Shown here: one piece after another, positions 1 through 8,058 of the stretch
Layout of the letters: each line of letters opens with the position of its first letter
Numbering within the stretch: the stretch's first letter is position 1
Source: Bog-756 sp963704585
GTDB taxonomy: Bacteria; Actinomycetota; Acidimicrobiia; Acidimicrobiales; RAAP-2
DNA: 64,000 bases
NCBI GenBank assembly: GCA_963704585.1
Contig: OY969919.1
Span: forward strand, 1,860,001 to 1,924,000
Direction of reading: 5' to 3'
Position numbers and translations under genes: made by a program
The notes under the pieces: generated by a model
Seen by the model: only the letters and a program-made list of their open reading frames with translations
Told to the model about the DNA's origin: nothing
The model's database searches: none

Positions 1-1026
1 GCTGAGCCCGCCCGGGTTCGCGAACTGGGCGAGTGCGATCGTGCCGAGCGCCTGGCTCTGGCCGTTCGAGTAGGTGCCGGTGATCGTGCCGCCCGCGCCG
101 ATCGAGTACGACTCGAGGGTGCCCGAGGTGTAGCCGTCCTGCGAGTTCACGACCGCGGTCTGCGCGCTCGCGAACTGGGTCATCGCGTTCTGCGAACCGA
201 CCGCGGGGAAGTCGAACTGCGGCGGGGCGCCCGACCACGAGTAGTTGGACGGCAGGACGCCGACCGGGAGCGACGTCTGCCCCGCGCCGACCGCGGCGCC
301 GTTGACGGTCGCGAGGTCGCCGTTCGGGGTGAAGGTCAGGGTCTGCGGCGCGGCCCAGAGCGAGCTCGCCGCACCGGGCACCGTGCCCTGCAGCGACCAG
401 CTGTTCGTCCCGGTCGGCGTGAAGGTGAGGGTCACCGGGACCGCGCTACCCTGCGCGTCGTAGATGGTGGTGGTCACCGTCACCGGGCCCGTCGCGTTGG
501 CCGGGAGGTTGCCCCCGAGGTACGCGTTGCGGGTCTGGGCCGGCGGCTCGGCAGAGCCGGCGATGATGCTGAGCGGGCCCGGCGTCGCGTTCGACCCGGT
601 CCCACCCGGCCAGCCGAGGACGAGGCCGCCGCTTTGGGTCGCGAGGTTGCCGTTGGCGTCGATCTGCAGATTGCCGTCCCTCGTGTAGTACGTCTGCCCG
701 TTCTGGCTGATCACGAGGAAGCCGTTGCCCTCGATCGCCACGTCGGTGCTCACCCCGGTCTGGCTGACCGCGCCTTCCGAGAAGTTGGTCGAGATGGTCG
801 ACACCTCGGTGCCGGCACCGATGGACGACGGGTTCGTACTGGCGAGATTCGTTCCCGACGCCGCACCTGCCGGCTGCAGCTGCTCGGTCAACAGGTCCTG
901 GAACTGTGCGGTCGTCGCCTTGAACCCGTTGGTCTCGGAGTTGGCGATGTCGTTGCCGATGACGTCGAGGTCGGTCTGCATGCTGTCGATGCCGGAGGCG
1001 GCTGCGCTGAGTGAACGGACGCTCAT
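1..1026 (-). CDS. flgE: Flagellar hook protein FlgE (partial, C-terminus off the window)
   Basis: The frame is open from an ATG at 1024-1026 to the window edge, so about 342 N-terminal codons are present and no stop is seen. The N-terminus has the rod/hook family signature, with SLSAAASGIDSMQTDLDVIG followed by NDIANSETNGFK, and later the hook-type segment AIEGNGFLVISQNGQTYYTR. FlgE polymerises outside the cell into the hook joining rod and filament. A good ribosome site (AAAGGAG, six bases before ATG) precedes it. It is the last visible gene of the minus-strand flagellar operon, downstream of flgD, from which it is separated by a repeat tract. FlgE rather than FlgF/FlgG is preferred because of the flgD neighbour and the inserted Ala/Thr/Ser-rich D1/D2-like region. 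Confidence 0.9.
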   Translation of the reverse strand, partial: MSVRSLSAAASGIDSMQTDLDVIGNDIANSETNGFKATTAQFQDLLTEQLQPAGAASGTNLASTNPSSIGAGTEVSTISTNFSEGAVSQTGVSTDVAIEGNGFLVISQNGQTYYTRDGNLQIDANGNLATQSGGLVLGWPGGTGSNATPGPLSIIAGSAEPPAQTRNAYLGGNLPANATGPVTVTTTIYDAQGSAVPVTLTFTPTGTNSWSLQGTVPGAASSLWAAPQTLTFTPNGDLATVNGAAVGAGQTSLPVGVLPSNYSWSGAPPQFDFPAVGSQNAMTQFASAQTAVVNSQDGYTSGTLESYSIGAGGTITGTYSNGQSQALGTIALAQFANPGGLS

Positions 1027-1044
1027 GGTGGGCTCCTTTGTTCG

Positions 1045-1234
1045 GTCGTGGTCGTGGTCGGTCGGTGGTCGGTGGTCGGTGTCGAGTGCTGTGTCGGTGT
1101 CGGTGTCGGGTGCCGGTTGGTGTCGGGTGCCGGTTGGTGTCGGGTGCCGGGTCGGTGTCGGGTGCGGGTCGGTGTCGGGTGCGGGTCGTGTCGGGTGCGG
1201 GTCGTGTCGGGTGCGGGTCGGTGTCGGATGCGGG
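1045..1234. repeat. GC-rich minisatellite between flgD and flgE
   Basis: The tract begins as short GGTCGTGGTCGGTCGGT-like units and continues as imperfect 16-17 bp units of the form GGTGTCGGGTGCGGGTC, about eight in tandem. Some lack two bases or carry GCCGG in place of GCGGG. It starts directly after the flgD stop codon and ends just before the flgE ribosome site, so the flgD-flgE mRNA would carry it as an untranslated spacer. No coding frame with family similarity was recognised. Slippage, mRNA structure or polarity effects are possible but not shown. Confidence 0.85.
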
Positions 1235-1615
1235 TCAGCTGGTGATGGTCTGGACGTTGGAGAGGGAGACCGCGGTCCCGTTTACGTCGAGCAGCGGACC
1301 GCTCGTCCCGTTGATGACGCCCTGGACGGTGCCGTTTACGACGGTGCCGTCGGGCATGTTGGCCATGACCGTCTTGCCGATGAGCCCCACCGCCTCGCCC
1401 ATCTGCGAGGAGGAGGACACGGTCTGGAGCTGCTCGACCTGCGAGAGCGTGGCGATCTGTGCCATGAAGTCCGCGGACGAGGTCGGGTTGAGCGGGTTCT
1501 GGTACTTGAGCTCGTCGACCAGCAGGTTCAAGAAGGTGGCGGGGTCCAGCATGCTGGCGGTCGTGTTGGCGGCCGGCGACGACTGGCCGGTCACCCCCGT
1601 GATGGGCATGGTCAT
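1235..1615 (-). CDS. flgD: Flagellar hook-assembly scaffold FlgD (short form)
   Basis: The 126-residue product carries the conserved FlgD N-terminal region: LDPATFLNLLVDELKYQNPL followed by DFMAQIATLSQVEQLQ, which caps the growing hook and recruits FlgE subunits. After about residue 75 only a short beta-rich tail (VNGTVQGVIN, LLDVNGTAVSLSNVQTI) remains, so the Tudor/FnIII-like C-terminal half of longer FlgD proteins (about 220 residues) is reduced. The ATG at 1613-1615 is chosen because GGGAG lies five bases upstream. An in-frame ATG at 1607-1609 is the alternative. It lies between fliK and flgE, the usual order. Confidence 0.88.
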   Translation of the reverse strand: MTMPITGVTGQSSPAANTTASMLDPATFLNLLVDELKYQNPLNPTSSADFMAQIATLSQVEQLQTVSSSSQMGEAVGLIGKTVMANMPDGTVVNGTVQGVINGTSGPLLDVNGTAVSLSNVQTITS

Positions 1616-1672
1616 CGGTGCTCCCTTCGGTGGGATCGGTGCGGCGGTCGTTCGGAAGGTCGGATCATCGGC

Positions 1673-3405
1673 TCAGAGCACCACGTGGATCCGCGCGTCG
1701 TGCAGGGTCGTCGGGGCGGTCGTCGGCGCTGCCGGCGTCGGATCGTTCGGCGCGGATCGGGTTGCAGCGTGTGCGGGACCCTGTGGGTCGCTCTGACTCC
1801 CCGCCTGCTCGCGGGGCTGCCCGAGGGTGACCGTGACCTCGACGCCGTTGCCGCCGAGTTGGTCGCGGAGCGACGGCAGTGCGGTGGCGAGCGCGTCGCG
1901 CCCGCTCTCCTGCTCGGGGACCAGGGTGACCTGGAGCTGCTCGCCGCGCAGGGTGAGGAGTGCGTGCACCCCACCGAGCTCGGGCGGGTGCAGGTCGATC
2001 GTGACCGAGTAGTCGCCGTTCCCCGCGGTCAGCGGGCGGGAGATCGACGCCGAGAGGCCGCGCAGGTCGAGCGGGGCGGTGGCCGCTGTCGCGGCGGTCG
2101 CGGCGGACGCGGCGGTGACGGTCGGTGCGGAGGGCATCGGGCGCAGGGGGGCGATCACGGGTGTGGCGGTCGCGCCTGTCGGCGGCGGCGCCGAGGTCGT
2201 CGTGGCGGGCGCCGCCGAGGTCGTCGGGCGGACGCTGTCGTGGTCGTCGGGGCGGACGCTGTCGTGGTCGTCGGTGCGGACGCTGTCGTGGTCGTCGGCG
2301 CGGTGCTGGCGGTCGAGGTGCCTGCGGCCCGCGTCGTCGGCGCCGCGTTCGGCCCTGCCGGCGGCACGGTCGGCGTCGCCGGTATCGGTCCGCGTGTCGT
2401 ACTCGCCGTTGTCGGAGCAGACGTCGATGCGCGTGCCGGAGCGGCACTGACGGTCGTCGCAGGAGCGTTCGTCGGCGCTTCCGGCTGCCGCACGGTCGCC
2501 GTGGGTTGCGTGGTTGCAGATGCCGACGGTGCCGCGGCCGCGCTCGACGTCGTCGGTGTCAGCGTCCGGGCCGGTTCCGCGGCGGAGATCGTGATCGGCG
2601 CCGCCGGTTCCGCCCCGGCGGAGCCCCTCGGTGCGGTCGACGATGGGGACGCCGGCGAGGTTGTGAAGGTCGTCGCCCCGGCCGTGGATGCTGTGGCGAT
2701 GGTCTGCTGCGCGGGCCCCGGTGGCACATCACCCCTCGTCAACGGGGCCGTTCCGGTGGGTACCGCCTCCTGGGAGGTCGGGGCGGGCGCTGTCGACGCG
2801 GCCGGCGGCAGCAGGGGCGCCGAGGGATCGGGCCCCGGCGCACCCGGGGGTGCCGGTGCGTCCGAGCCCGTGCTGATCGGCACGGTCGGAGCGCTTCCGG
2901 GACGCACCGCGCCGCGCTCGGCGGCGCCGATCGCGGGCCCGGCGTCGGATGCCGCCCCGCTCGTCGCGTCACTGGACGCCGTACCGGCGACCGGACCCGC
3001 GCCACCGGGTGCGACGCCGGGGGCTGCGACGCTCGCCGAGGTCTGAGCGACCGGCGTCGGAACGACCAGTGGCGGAACGACCGGTGGCACGACGATCGGC
3101 GGCGCGACGATCGGCGCGTCCACGGTGACCGCGGGCTCGACCGGTTCCGTGGCCGTGCTCGCCGAGGACGGCGGCTGTTCGGACTGACGGCGTCCGTGGT
3201 GGTCGTGTGCCTCCGTCCGCCCGCGAACGGAGGACGGCCCCGACGTCGATGTGCTCACGGGGTAGGCCTCGCCGGAGAGCACTGCGGCGAACGTCGGTCC
3301 CGTCTCGGGCGACGTCGTCGGCGCGACCGTCCCCGCCACCGCCGCACCCGCAGCCACGTCCCCCCCGCCCGACGAGGGCGCCACGGCCGGCGCCGTCGGG
3401 CTCAT
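1673..3405 (-). CDS. fliK: Flagellar hook-length control protein FliK, split by a one-base frameshift
   Basis: Two frames together make a standard FliK of about 577 residues. The first, from ATG 3403-3405, is a long Pro/Ala/Thr-rich linker typical of the ruler part. The second, from about 2228 to the stop at 1673, holds the hook-type C-terminal domain (DYSVTIDLHPPELGGVHALL, then VTLVPEQESGRDALATALP). The frames meet at 2226-2228, where the minus strand reads CCC just beyond three 24-bp repeats. The corresponding spot in the first repeat unit has CCCC, so one C is missing. Read as is, translation stops at 2155 without the secretion-switch domain. The start overlaps the stop of the upstream hydrolase gene as ATGA. 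FliK measures hook length and switches export specificity. Confidence 0.82.
2231..2302. repeat. Three 24-bp tandem repeats inside fliK
   Basis: Three copies of a 24-bp unit starting GACGCTGTCGTGGTCGTCGG occupy 2231-2254, 2255-2278 and 2279-2302. They differ only at the base after GTCGTCGG (G, T or C). On the coding strand they encode an eight-residue APTTTTAS repeat in the FliK linker. A diverged partial copy follows at 2216-2230 and lacks one base, and this is where the reading frame breaks. Confidence 0.93.
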
Positions 3406-4592
3406 GCGCCCACCACCGGTGATCCGCTGAGGCCCGCGGACGCGAGCACCGCCGGGACGTACGCCTGGGTCTCCGCGTACGGTGGGATCCCGCCGTACTG
3501 CTCGACCGCACCCGGGCCTGCGTTGTAGGCCGCGAGCGCGTCGGCGTACGAGCCGAACTGGTTGGTGTAGCTGCCGAGCAGCTGGGCCGCGCCGTTGATC
3601 GCCTGGGTCGGGTCGAGCGGGTTGATGCCCATGCCGGCGGCGGTCGAGGGCATGAACTGCGCGATGCCTTCGGCTCCCGCCGAGCTCACCGCGTTCGGGT
3701 CGAAGTTCGACTCGTGCGAGAGCAGCGAGGCGAGCAGCGAGGCGGGGATGCCGTTGCCGGCTGCCGCCTGCTCGATGGTCCCGACGTACTGGTTGGGGAC
3801 GCTGACCGAGCCGAGCATCGTCGACCCGGGACCGCTCGGTGCGACCGCAGCGGACTGCGGCGCGCTGTCGGGCAGCACGCGCCGGATCGCGACCACCTGG
3901 TCGGTGGGGACCTGCTGGATCTGGACCTGGGTGCCCGTGTAGGGCGCGTCGATCATCTGTCCGTTGCCGACGTAGATCCCCACGTGGCCGGGCGCGCTCG
4001 CCGTGCCGTCGGAGCCGGCGAAGAAGAGCAGGTCGCCGGGTTGCGCCGCCGACAGGCTCGAGACCGGGGTGCCGACGGTCGCCTGCTCCTCGCTCGTGCG
4101 AGGCAGCGAGATCCCGAGCTGGCCGTAGACGTACTGCACGAGTCCGGAGCAGTCGAAGCCCGACGGGCTCGAGCCGCCCCAGACGTACGGGACGCCGAGG
4201 TACTGCTCCGCCTGGGCGACGACCTGGTTCCCGGCCGAGGAGGCCGACGACGCCGGCGTGGCGGTCGCCGCGGTCGCCGCTCCGACCCCGGCCGTTCCCC
4301 CGCCGTTCATGGCCGCGAGGAGCAGCGCGGTGAGCTCGGACGTACCGCCCGTCGCGACCCCGAGCGAGCCGCCGAGGCCCCCCGTCGCGCCGCCCGAGCC
4401 GAGCGCGTCTGCGAAGAGCGTCGCGTTGGACGTGCCACTCGCGCCCGCGAGCGTGCTCGCGAAGTCGCTCGCGCCGAGCGACGTCGCACCGGCGGCCGTC
4501 GCACCGGCGGCCGTCGCGGGGTTGGCCGGGGCCTGCTGGAGCTCGGCGAGGGTCTGCTCGATGTCGGCGAGGGTGACCGCGTTCACGCTCAT
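3402..4592 (-). CDS. Flagellar-operon NlpC/P60 endopeptidase fused to a lytic transglycosylase
   Basis: The 396-residue product has two peptidoglycan-cleaving domains. Residues about 125-235 form an NlpC/P60 cysteine peptidase: nucleophile in GFDCSGLVQYVYGQLG, histidine in APGHVGIYVGNGQMIDAP. Residues about 270-380 form a Slt-type transglycosylase: catalytic Glu in LLSHESNFDPNAVSSAG, then EGIAQFMPSTA and AAYNAGPGAV. The N-terminal 30 residues (LADIEQTLAELQQ) resemble an export or rod-binding helix, and no classical signal peptide is seen, so export by the flagellar apparatus is likely. It sits between fliJ and fliK and probably opens the wall for the rod, replacing FlgJ. The ATG at 4590-4592 has GGAGGT five bases upstream and overlaps the fliJ stop (ATGA). 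Longer upstream readings are rejected. Confidence 0.88.
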   Translation of the reverse strand: MSVNAVTLADIEQTLAELQQAPANPATAAGATAAGATSLGASDFASTLAGASGTSNATLFADALGSGGATGGLGGSLGVATGGTSELTALLLAAMNGGGTAGVGAATAATATPASSASSAGNQVVAQAEQYLGVPYVWGGSSPSGFDCSGLVQYVYGQLGISLPRTSEEQATVGTPVSSLSAAQPGDLLFFAGSDGTASAPGHVGIYVGNGQMIDAPYTGTQVQIQQVPTDQVVAIRRVLPDSAPQSAAVAPSGPGSTMLGSVSVPNQYVGTIEQAAAGNGIPASLLASLLSHESNFDPNAVSSAGAEGIAQFMPSTAAGMGINPLDPTQAINGAAQLLGSYTNQFGSYADALAAYNAGPGAVEQYGGIPPYAETQAYVPAVLASAGLSGSPVVGA

Positions 4593-5026
4593 CGCGCACC
4601 TCCGCTCCGGACGAAGGCGACCGTCGCCACGTCGTCGAGCTCCTTCGTTTCGGCGCGGTCGAACGTGACCTGCCACTGCTCCCGTTGGCGGGCGTCGAGC
4701 CGCTCGAGCATGGCGCAGCGCTTCCGTGCCTCGCCCCAGGCCCGGCGGGCGTCATCGACCGCAGTGCTCGCCGCCGCGACCGCCTCGGCACGCCGGCGGC
4801 GGGTCTCGTCGAGTCGTTCCCCTTGGTCCTGGGTCCAGACGACCTGCGCACCGGTCGTCGAGCCCGACGGCGGGGACAGGGCCGCGAGCGCGGCGCGCGC
4901 CTCGACGAGCGCGCGCTCGGCACGGCGGAGGATCACCGTCGCCCCGGCGAGCGTGTGCGCGGCGAGCCGCTCCTGCAGCCCGCGGATGCGGGCGACGCCC
5001 TCGAGGCGGAACCGGTAGGCCTTCAC
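4589..5026 (-). CDS. fliJ: Flagellar export chaperone/stalk FliJ
   Basis: The 145-residue product is almost entirely helical and charged, with long Ala/Arg/Glu stretches suited to a coiled coil (ERALVEARAALAALSP; RRRAEAVAAASTAVDDARRA). It begins VKAYRFRLEGVARIRGLQE, matching the FliJ N-terminal pattern of a Phe-Arg-Leu segment. Its GTG start at 5024-5026 overlaps the fliI stop as GTGA, and its stop overlaps the next start as ATGA, so it is translationally coupled on both sides. FliJ inserts into the FliI hexamer and contacts FlhA during flagellar protein export. The family is weakly conserved, so position directly after fliI carries much of the weight. Confidence 0.85.
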   Translation of the reverse strand: MKAYRFRLEGVARIRGLQERLAAHTLAGATVILRRAERALVEARAALAALSPPSGSTTGAQVVWTQDQGERLDETRRRRAEAVAAASTAVDDARRAWGEARKRCAMLERLDARQREQWQVTFDRAETKELDDVATVAFVRSGGAR

Positions 5027-6345
5027 GCCACGTCCTCCGTGTCGCTCGAGGCGAGCCCGAGGAGCGCGGCCCGCGTCGTGTGCAGGCCGGAGCTTTCGTG
5101 GATGGCCTGGCGGAGGAAGGTGTTGATCGCCGGTCGGAGCGCGACCGCGCGGTCGACGACCGGGTTGGTCCCCGCCACGTACGCGTCGATCTCGATGAGG
5201 TCGCGCGCGTCGCGCCAGGCGGCGAGCAGCTCGCGCACCGTCGCGGTCGCCTCCATGATCTCCGGCGGGGAGATTGCCGGCGCGACGCGCGAGATCGACC
5301 CGAGCACGTCGATCGCCGGGTAGTGGTTGGCCTCGGCGAGCGTCCGGGAGAGCTGGATGTGGCCGTCGAGGATCGACCGCGTCGCGTCGGCGATCGGCTC
5401 GTTGATGTCGTCGCCTTCGACCAGCACGGTGTAGAGGCCGGTGATCGAGCCCCGCTCGTCGCGCCCGCTCCGCTCGAGGAGGCGCGGGAGCAGTCCGAAG
5501 ACGCTCGGCGGGTACCCGCGGGTCGCGGGCGGCTCCCCCGCCGCGAGCCCCACCTCGCGCTGGGCCATGGCGAAGCGGGTGACCGAGTCCATCATGAGGA
5601 CGACGTCGTCCCCGCGGTCGCGGAACCACTCCGCGATCCGCGTCGCGGTGAATGCCGCGCGGATGCGAACCATGGCCGGCGCGTCGGAGGTGGCGACCAC
5701 CACGACCGAGCGGGCCATCCCCTCGGGCCCGAGGTCGCGCTCGATGAACTCCGCGACTTCGCGACCGCGCTCGCCGATGAGCGCGACGACCGAGACGTCT
5801 GCCTCGGTGCCCCGGGCGATCATCGAGAGGAGCGAGGACTTCCCGACACCTGAGCCGGCGAAGATCCCGAGCCGCTGGCCCTTGCCGCAGGGGACCAGGC
5901 CGTCGAGCGCGCGCACCCCGAGCGGGAGCTGCTCCTCGACCAGCCCCCGCCGGAGCGGGTGCGGTGGCGTCCCGACGGTGCTGACCACGTCGCCGACGGG
6001 CGTCGGACGGCCGTCGATCGGCCGTCCCATGCCGTCGACCACGCGCCCGAGCAGGTCGGCACCGACCCGCAGCGGGATCGGCCCCCCGAGCGGCGTCGCC
6101 GGGCTGCCCGCGCGGAGTCCGTGGAGCTCGCCGAGGGCGACACAGATCGCGTGCCCGTTGCGGAGGGCGACGACCTCGGCCTCCACCGGGCCCCCGTCGG
6201 CACCGAGCAGCATGCCGTCGCCGACCGCCGCCGCCACGCCGGCGATCTCGATGGACATGCCGACCACCTGGTCCACCCGGCCTGAGAGCCGGGGCCGCGC
6301 CGCGGCCCGCGCCTCGTCCCGGACGGCGTCGAGCACGGCCGTCAT
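5023..6345 (-). CDS. fliI: Flagellum-specific ATPase FliI
   Basis: The 440-residue product is a type III export ATPase of the F1-beta family. It shows the Walker A loop GIFAGSGVGKSSLLSMIARG, the segment VVALIGERGREVAEFI, the Walker B region VVLMMDSVTRFAMAQREV, and the C-terminal SGLHTTRAALLGLASS. The length equals that of known FliI. It energises substrate unloading at the flagellar export gate as a hexamer with FliH and FliJ. Its ATG overlaps the fliH stop as ATGA. Confidence 0.97.
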   Translation of the reverse strand: MTAVLDAVRDEARAAARPRLSGRVDQVVGMSIEIAGVAAAVGDGMLLGADGGPVEAEVVALRNGHAICVALGELHGLRAGSPATPLGGPIPLRVGADLLGRVVDGMGRPIDGRPTPVGDVVSTVGTPPHPLRRGLVEEQLPLGVRALDGLVPCGKGQRLGIFAGSGVGKSSLLSMIARGTEADVSVVALIGERGREVAEFIERDLGPEGMARSVVVVATSDAPAMVRIRAAFTATRIAEWFRDRGDDVVLMMDSVTRFAMAQREVGLAAGEPPATRGYPPSVFGLLPRLLERSGRDERGSITGLYTVLVEGDDINEPIADATRSILDGHIQLSRTLAEANHYPAIDVLGSISRVAPAISPPEIMEATATVRELLAAWRDARDLIEIDAYVAGTNPVVDRAVALRPAINTFLRQAIHESSGLHTTRAALLGLASSDTEDVA

Positions 6346-6947
6346 CGTGCCTCTCCCGCGCCACCGTGCTCGACGAGGACCGCGCGGAGGCGTGCGAGCG
6401 CCTCGGAGAAGAGGCTGTCGATCGTGGTCTCACCGAGCTCGACCACTGCGCCCCCGGGTTCGACCGAGGGGTCCGCGACGACGGTCAACGTCCGCATGGC
6501 GGCGAGGTCCCCGAGCTCGCCGAGGGTGGCGACGTCGTCGGGATGGAGCCGCGCGACCGCGTCGCGGTCGGTGCCGTCGAGGACGAGCGCCCGGGCGATG
6601 GCCTCGCGGCCGGGGTCCTCGGCGAGGGCCGACTCGCGCCCGAGCAGGATCTCGAGGATCTCGAAGACGAATCCGGGCGCCTGCGCGTCGAGGGCGGTGC
6701 GGCGGTCCTCGTCCCCGCGCCGCGCGGCTTCGGTCGCCGCATCGGCGGCGGCGATCGCCCGTGCGACGGCGTCCCTGCGTGCTGCCTCCGACCGCTCGTG
6801 CTCGTTCGCCGCCTCGACGCGCCCCGCCTCGTAGCCCGCGGCGTAGCCGTCCGCGTACCCCTCGTCGGCCATCGACCGCTGCCCCCCGCCGAACGCGGCG
6901 TAGTCGATCGACCGGGCGGGCGCGTCCGGGCGCCGGGTCACCCGCAT
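6342..6947 (-). CDS. fliH: Flagellar export ATPase regulator FliH
   Basis: The product (201 residues) has the FliH layout: a short basic N-terminus, a glycine-spaced helix (EGYADGYAAGYEAGRVEA), an Ala/Arg/Glu-rich coiled-coil centre, and a C-terminal domain (ALVLDGTDRDAVARLHPDDV; GGAVVELGETTIDSLFSEAL) as in type III stator proteins. It dimerises and tethers FliI to the C-ring. Two starts are possible: ATG at 6945-6947, which forms TGATG with the fliG stop, or GTG at 6948-6950, which forms GTGA. The ATG is used. Confidence 0.9.
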   Translation of the reverse strand: MRVTRRPDAPARSIDYAAFGGGQRSMADEGYADGYAAGYEAGRVEAANEHERSEAARRDAVARAIAAADAATEAARRGDEDRRTALDAQAPGFVFEILEILLGRESALAEDPGREAIARALVLDGTDRDAVARLHPDDVATLGELGDLAAMRTLTVVADPSVEPGGAVVELGETTIDSLFSEALARLRAVLVEHGGAGEAR

Positions 6948-8058
6948 CACTCGATGACCTCCTCGTCGCTGCGGGCGATCACGATGACCCCCTCGGCATC
7001 GAGCTCGCGGGTGGTGCGCACGACCTCGGACTGTGCGGCGTCGACCTGGGAGGTCCGGACCGAGCCGAGCACCTCGAGCTCCTCGTCGAGGTTCTGCGCG
7101 GCGCGCTCGGTGAGGTTGGACCGGAGCCGCTCCATCGCCTCGGCGTCGAGCTGAGCGCCCTTGAGCGCGACGGCGAGCGTGGGGGGCGGCACCCGCCGGA
7201 AGATCTGCTGGAGCGCGCGCTCGTCGAGCGCGAGGACGTCGTCGAAGGTGAAGAGGTTGGCCCGGATCTGCTCGGCGAGCGCGGCGTCCTCCTGCTCGAG
7301 CTCGCCGAGGATCTGGCGCTCGGTCGAGCGGTCCGAGTGGTTGAGGATCTCGGCGATGGCCGTCGCCCCGCCGGCGACCGTGGTGGTGCTCACCGTGTGG
7401 AGGCTCTGGAGCTTGGCCTCGATGAGCGAGGTAGTCTGGCGCACGGCGGCGGGATCGACGCGCTCGAGCTGCGCGATCCGGCGCGCGACCTTGACCCGGA
7501 AGTCGCTCGGCAGTTCGGCCATGAGCCGCGCGGCGTCCTCGGGGCGCATGTACGCGAAGAGCACCGCGACCGTCTGGGGCTGCTGCTCGGCGAGGATGCC
7601 GACCACCTGGCGCGGGTCCGCATTGCTCATCGACGAGAGGGGGCCGACCGAGGTCTTCGACTCGAGCTTCTCGACGACCTCCTCGGCCCGCGCCTGGCCG
7701 AGCCGCTCCTCGAGGAACTCACGGGCCAGCTCGACACCACCCTGGTTCACGAGACTCGTCTCGCGGATCTTGGAGACGAACTCCGAGAGGACCGACACGA
7801 CGGTGTCGGTGTCGAGCGAGGGCAGGTTGGCGATCTCGGTGGTGAGGGCGATCGCGTCGGCCTCTGACATCTCCTGCAGGATCGGGTTCGCGTTCTTGGG
7901 CCCGAGCTGGGCGATCACGATCGCGACCTTCTGCCGGTTGGTGAGCTGGACCGCGCCCCCGACGCGATGCCGGGGTCGGGCGACGAGGGCCCGTCGGTGA
8001 TGGCGGTGTGCTCACGGGTCTCGGTGGTGGCGCTCGGGAGGTCGGCGGTCGTCGTCAC
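6947..8058 (-). CDS. fliG: Flagellar motor switch protein FliG, split by a one-base frameshift
   Basis: From about 7955 down to 6947 the frame gives a clear FliG: VQLTNRQKVAIVIAQLG, MSEADAIALTTEIANLP, LAEQQPQTVAVLFAYMRPED and the motor-contacting C-terminal domain (EQIRANLFTFDDVLALDERA). That frame has no usable start codon. A GTG at 8056-8058, overlapping the fliF stop as GTGA, begins a plausible N-terminus (VTTTADLPSATTETREHTA) in another frame. The two join if one base is added to the five-C run at 7956-7960 (plus strand), giving about 370 residues. FliG forms the rotor ring between the MS-ring and FliM and generates torque with the stators. The rest of the operon is intact, so a sequence error is likely. 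Confidence 0.9.

Noticed and set aside
1045..1234. CRISPR array
   Set aside because: Units are directly adjacent, imperfect and without unique spacers, and no cas genes are present.
725..3046. Very long plus-strand open frame opposite flgE, flgD and fliK
   Set aside because: It is antisense to recognised flagellar genes, is Arg/Gly/Val-biased and has no domain pattern. High GC keeps opposite frames open.
2155..4923. 922-codon minus-strand frame as one large protein
   Set aside because: Only its last part (from 3405) is the FliK linker; the rest is a shadow of the NlpC/P60-Slt gene and fliJ.
7719..8015. Separate small ORF (from GTG 8015) before fliG
   Set aside because: It overlaps the FliG coding sequence in another frame and is Arg/Pro-rich. 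The real N-terminus begins at GTG 8058.
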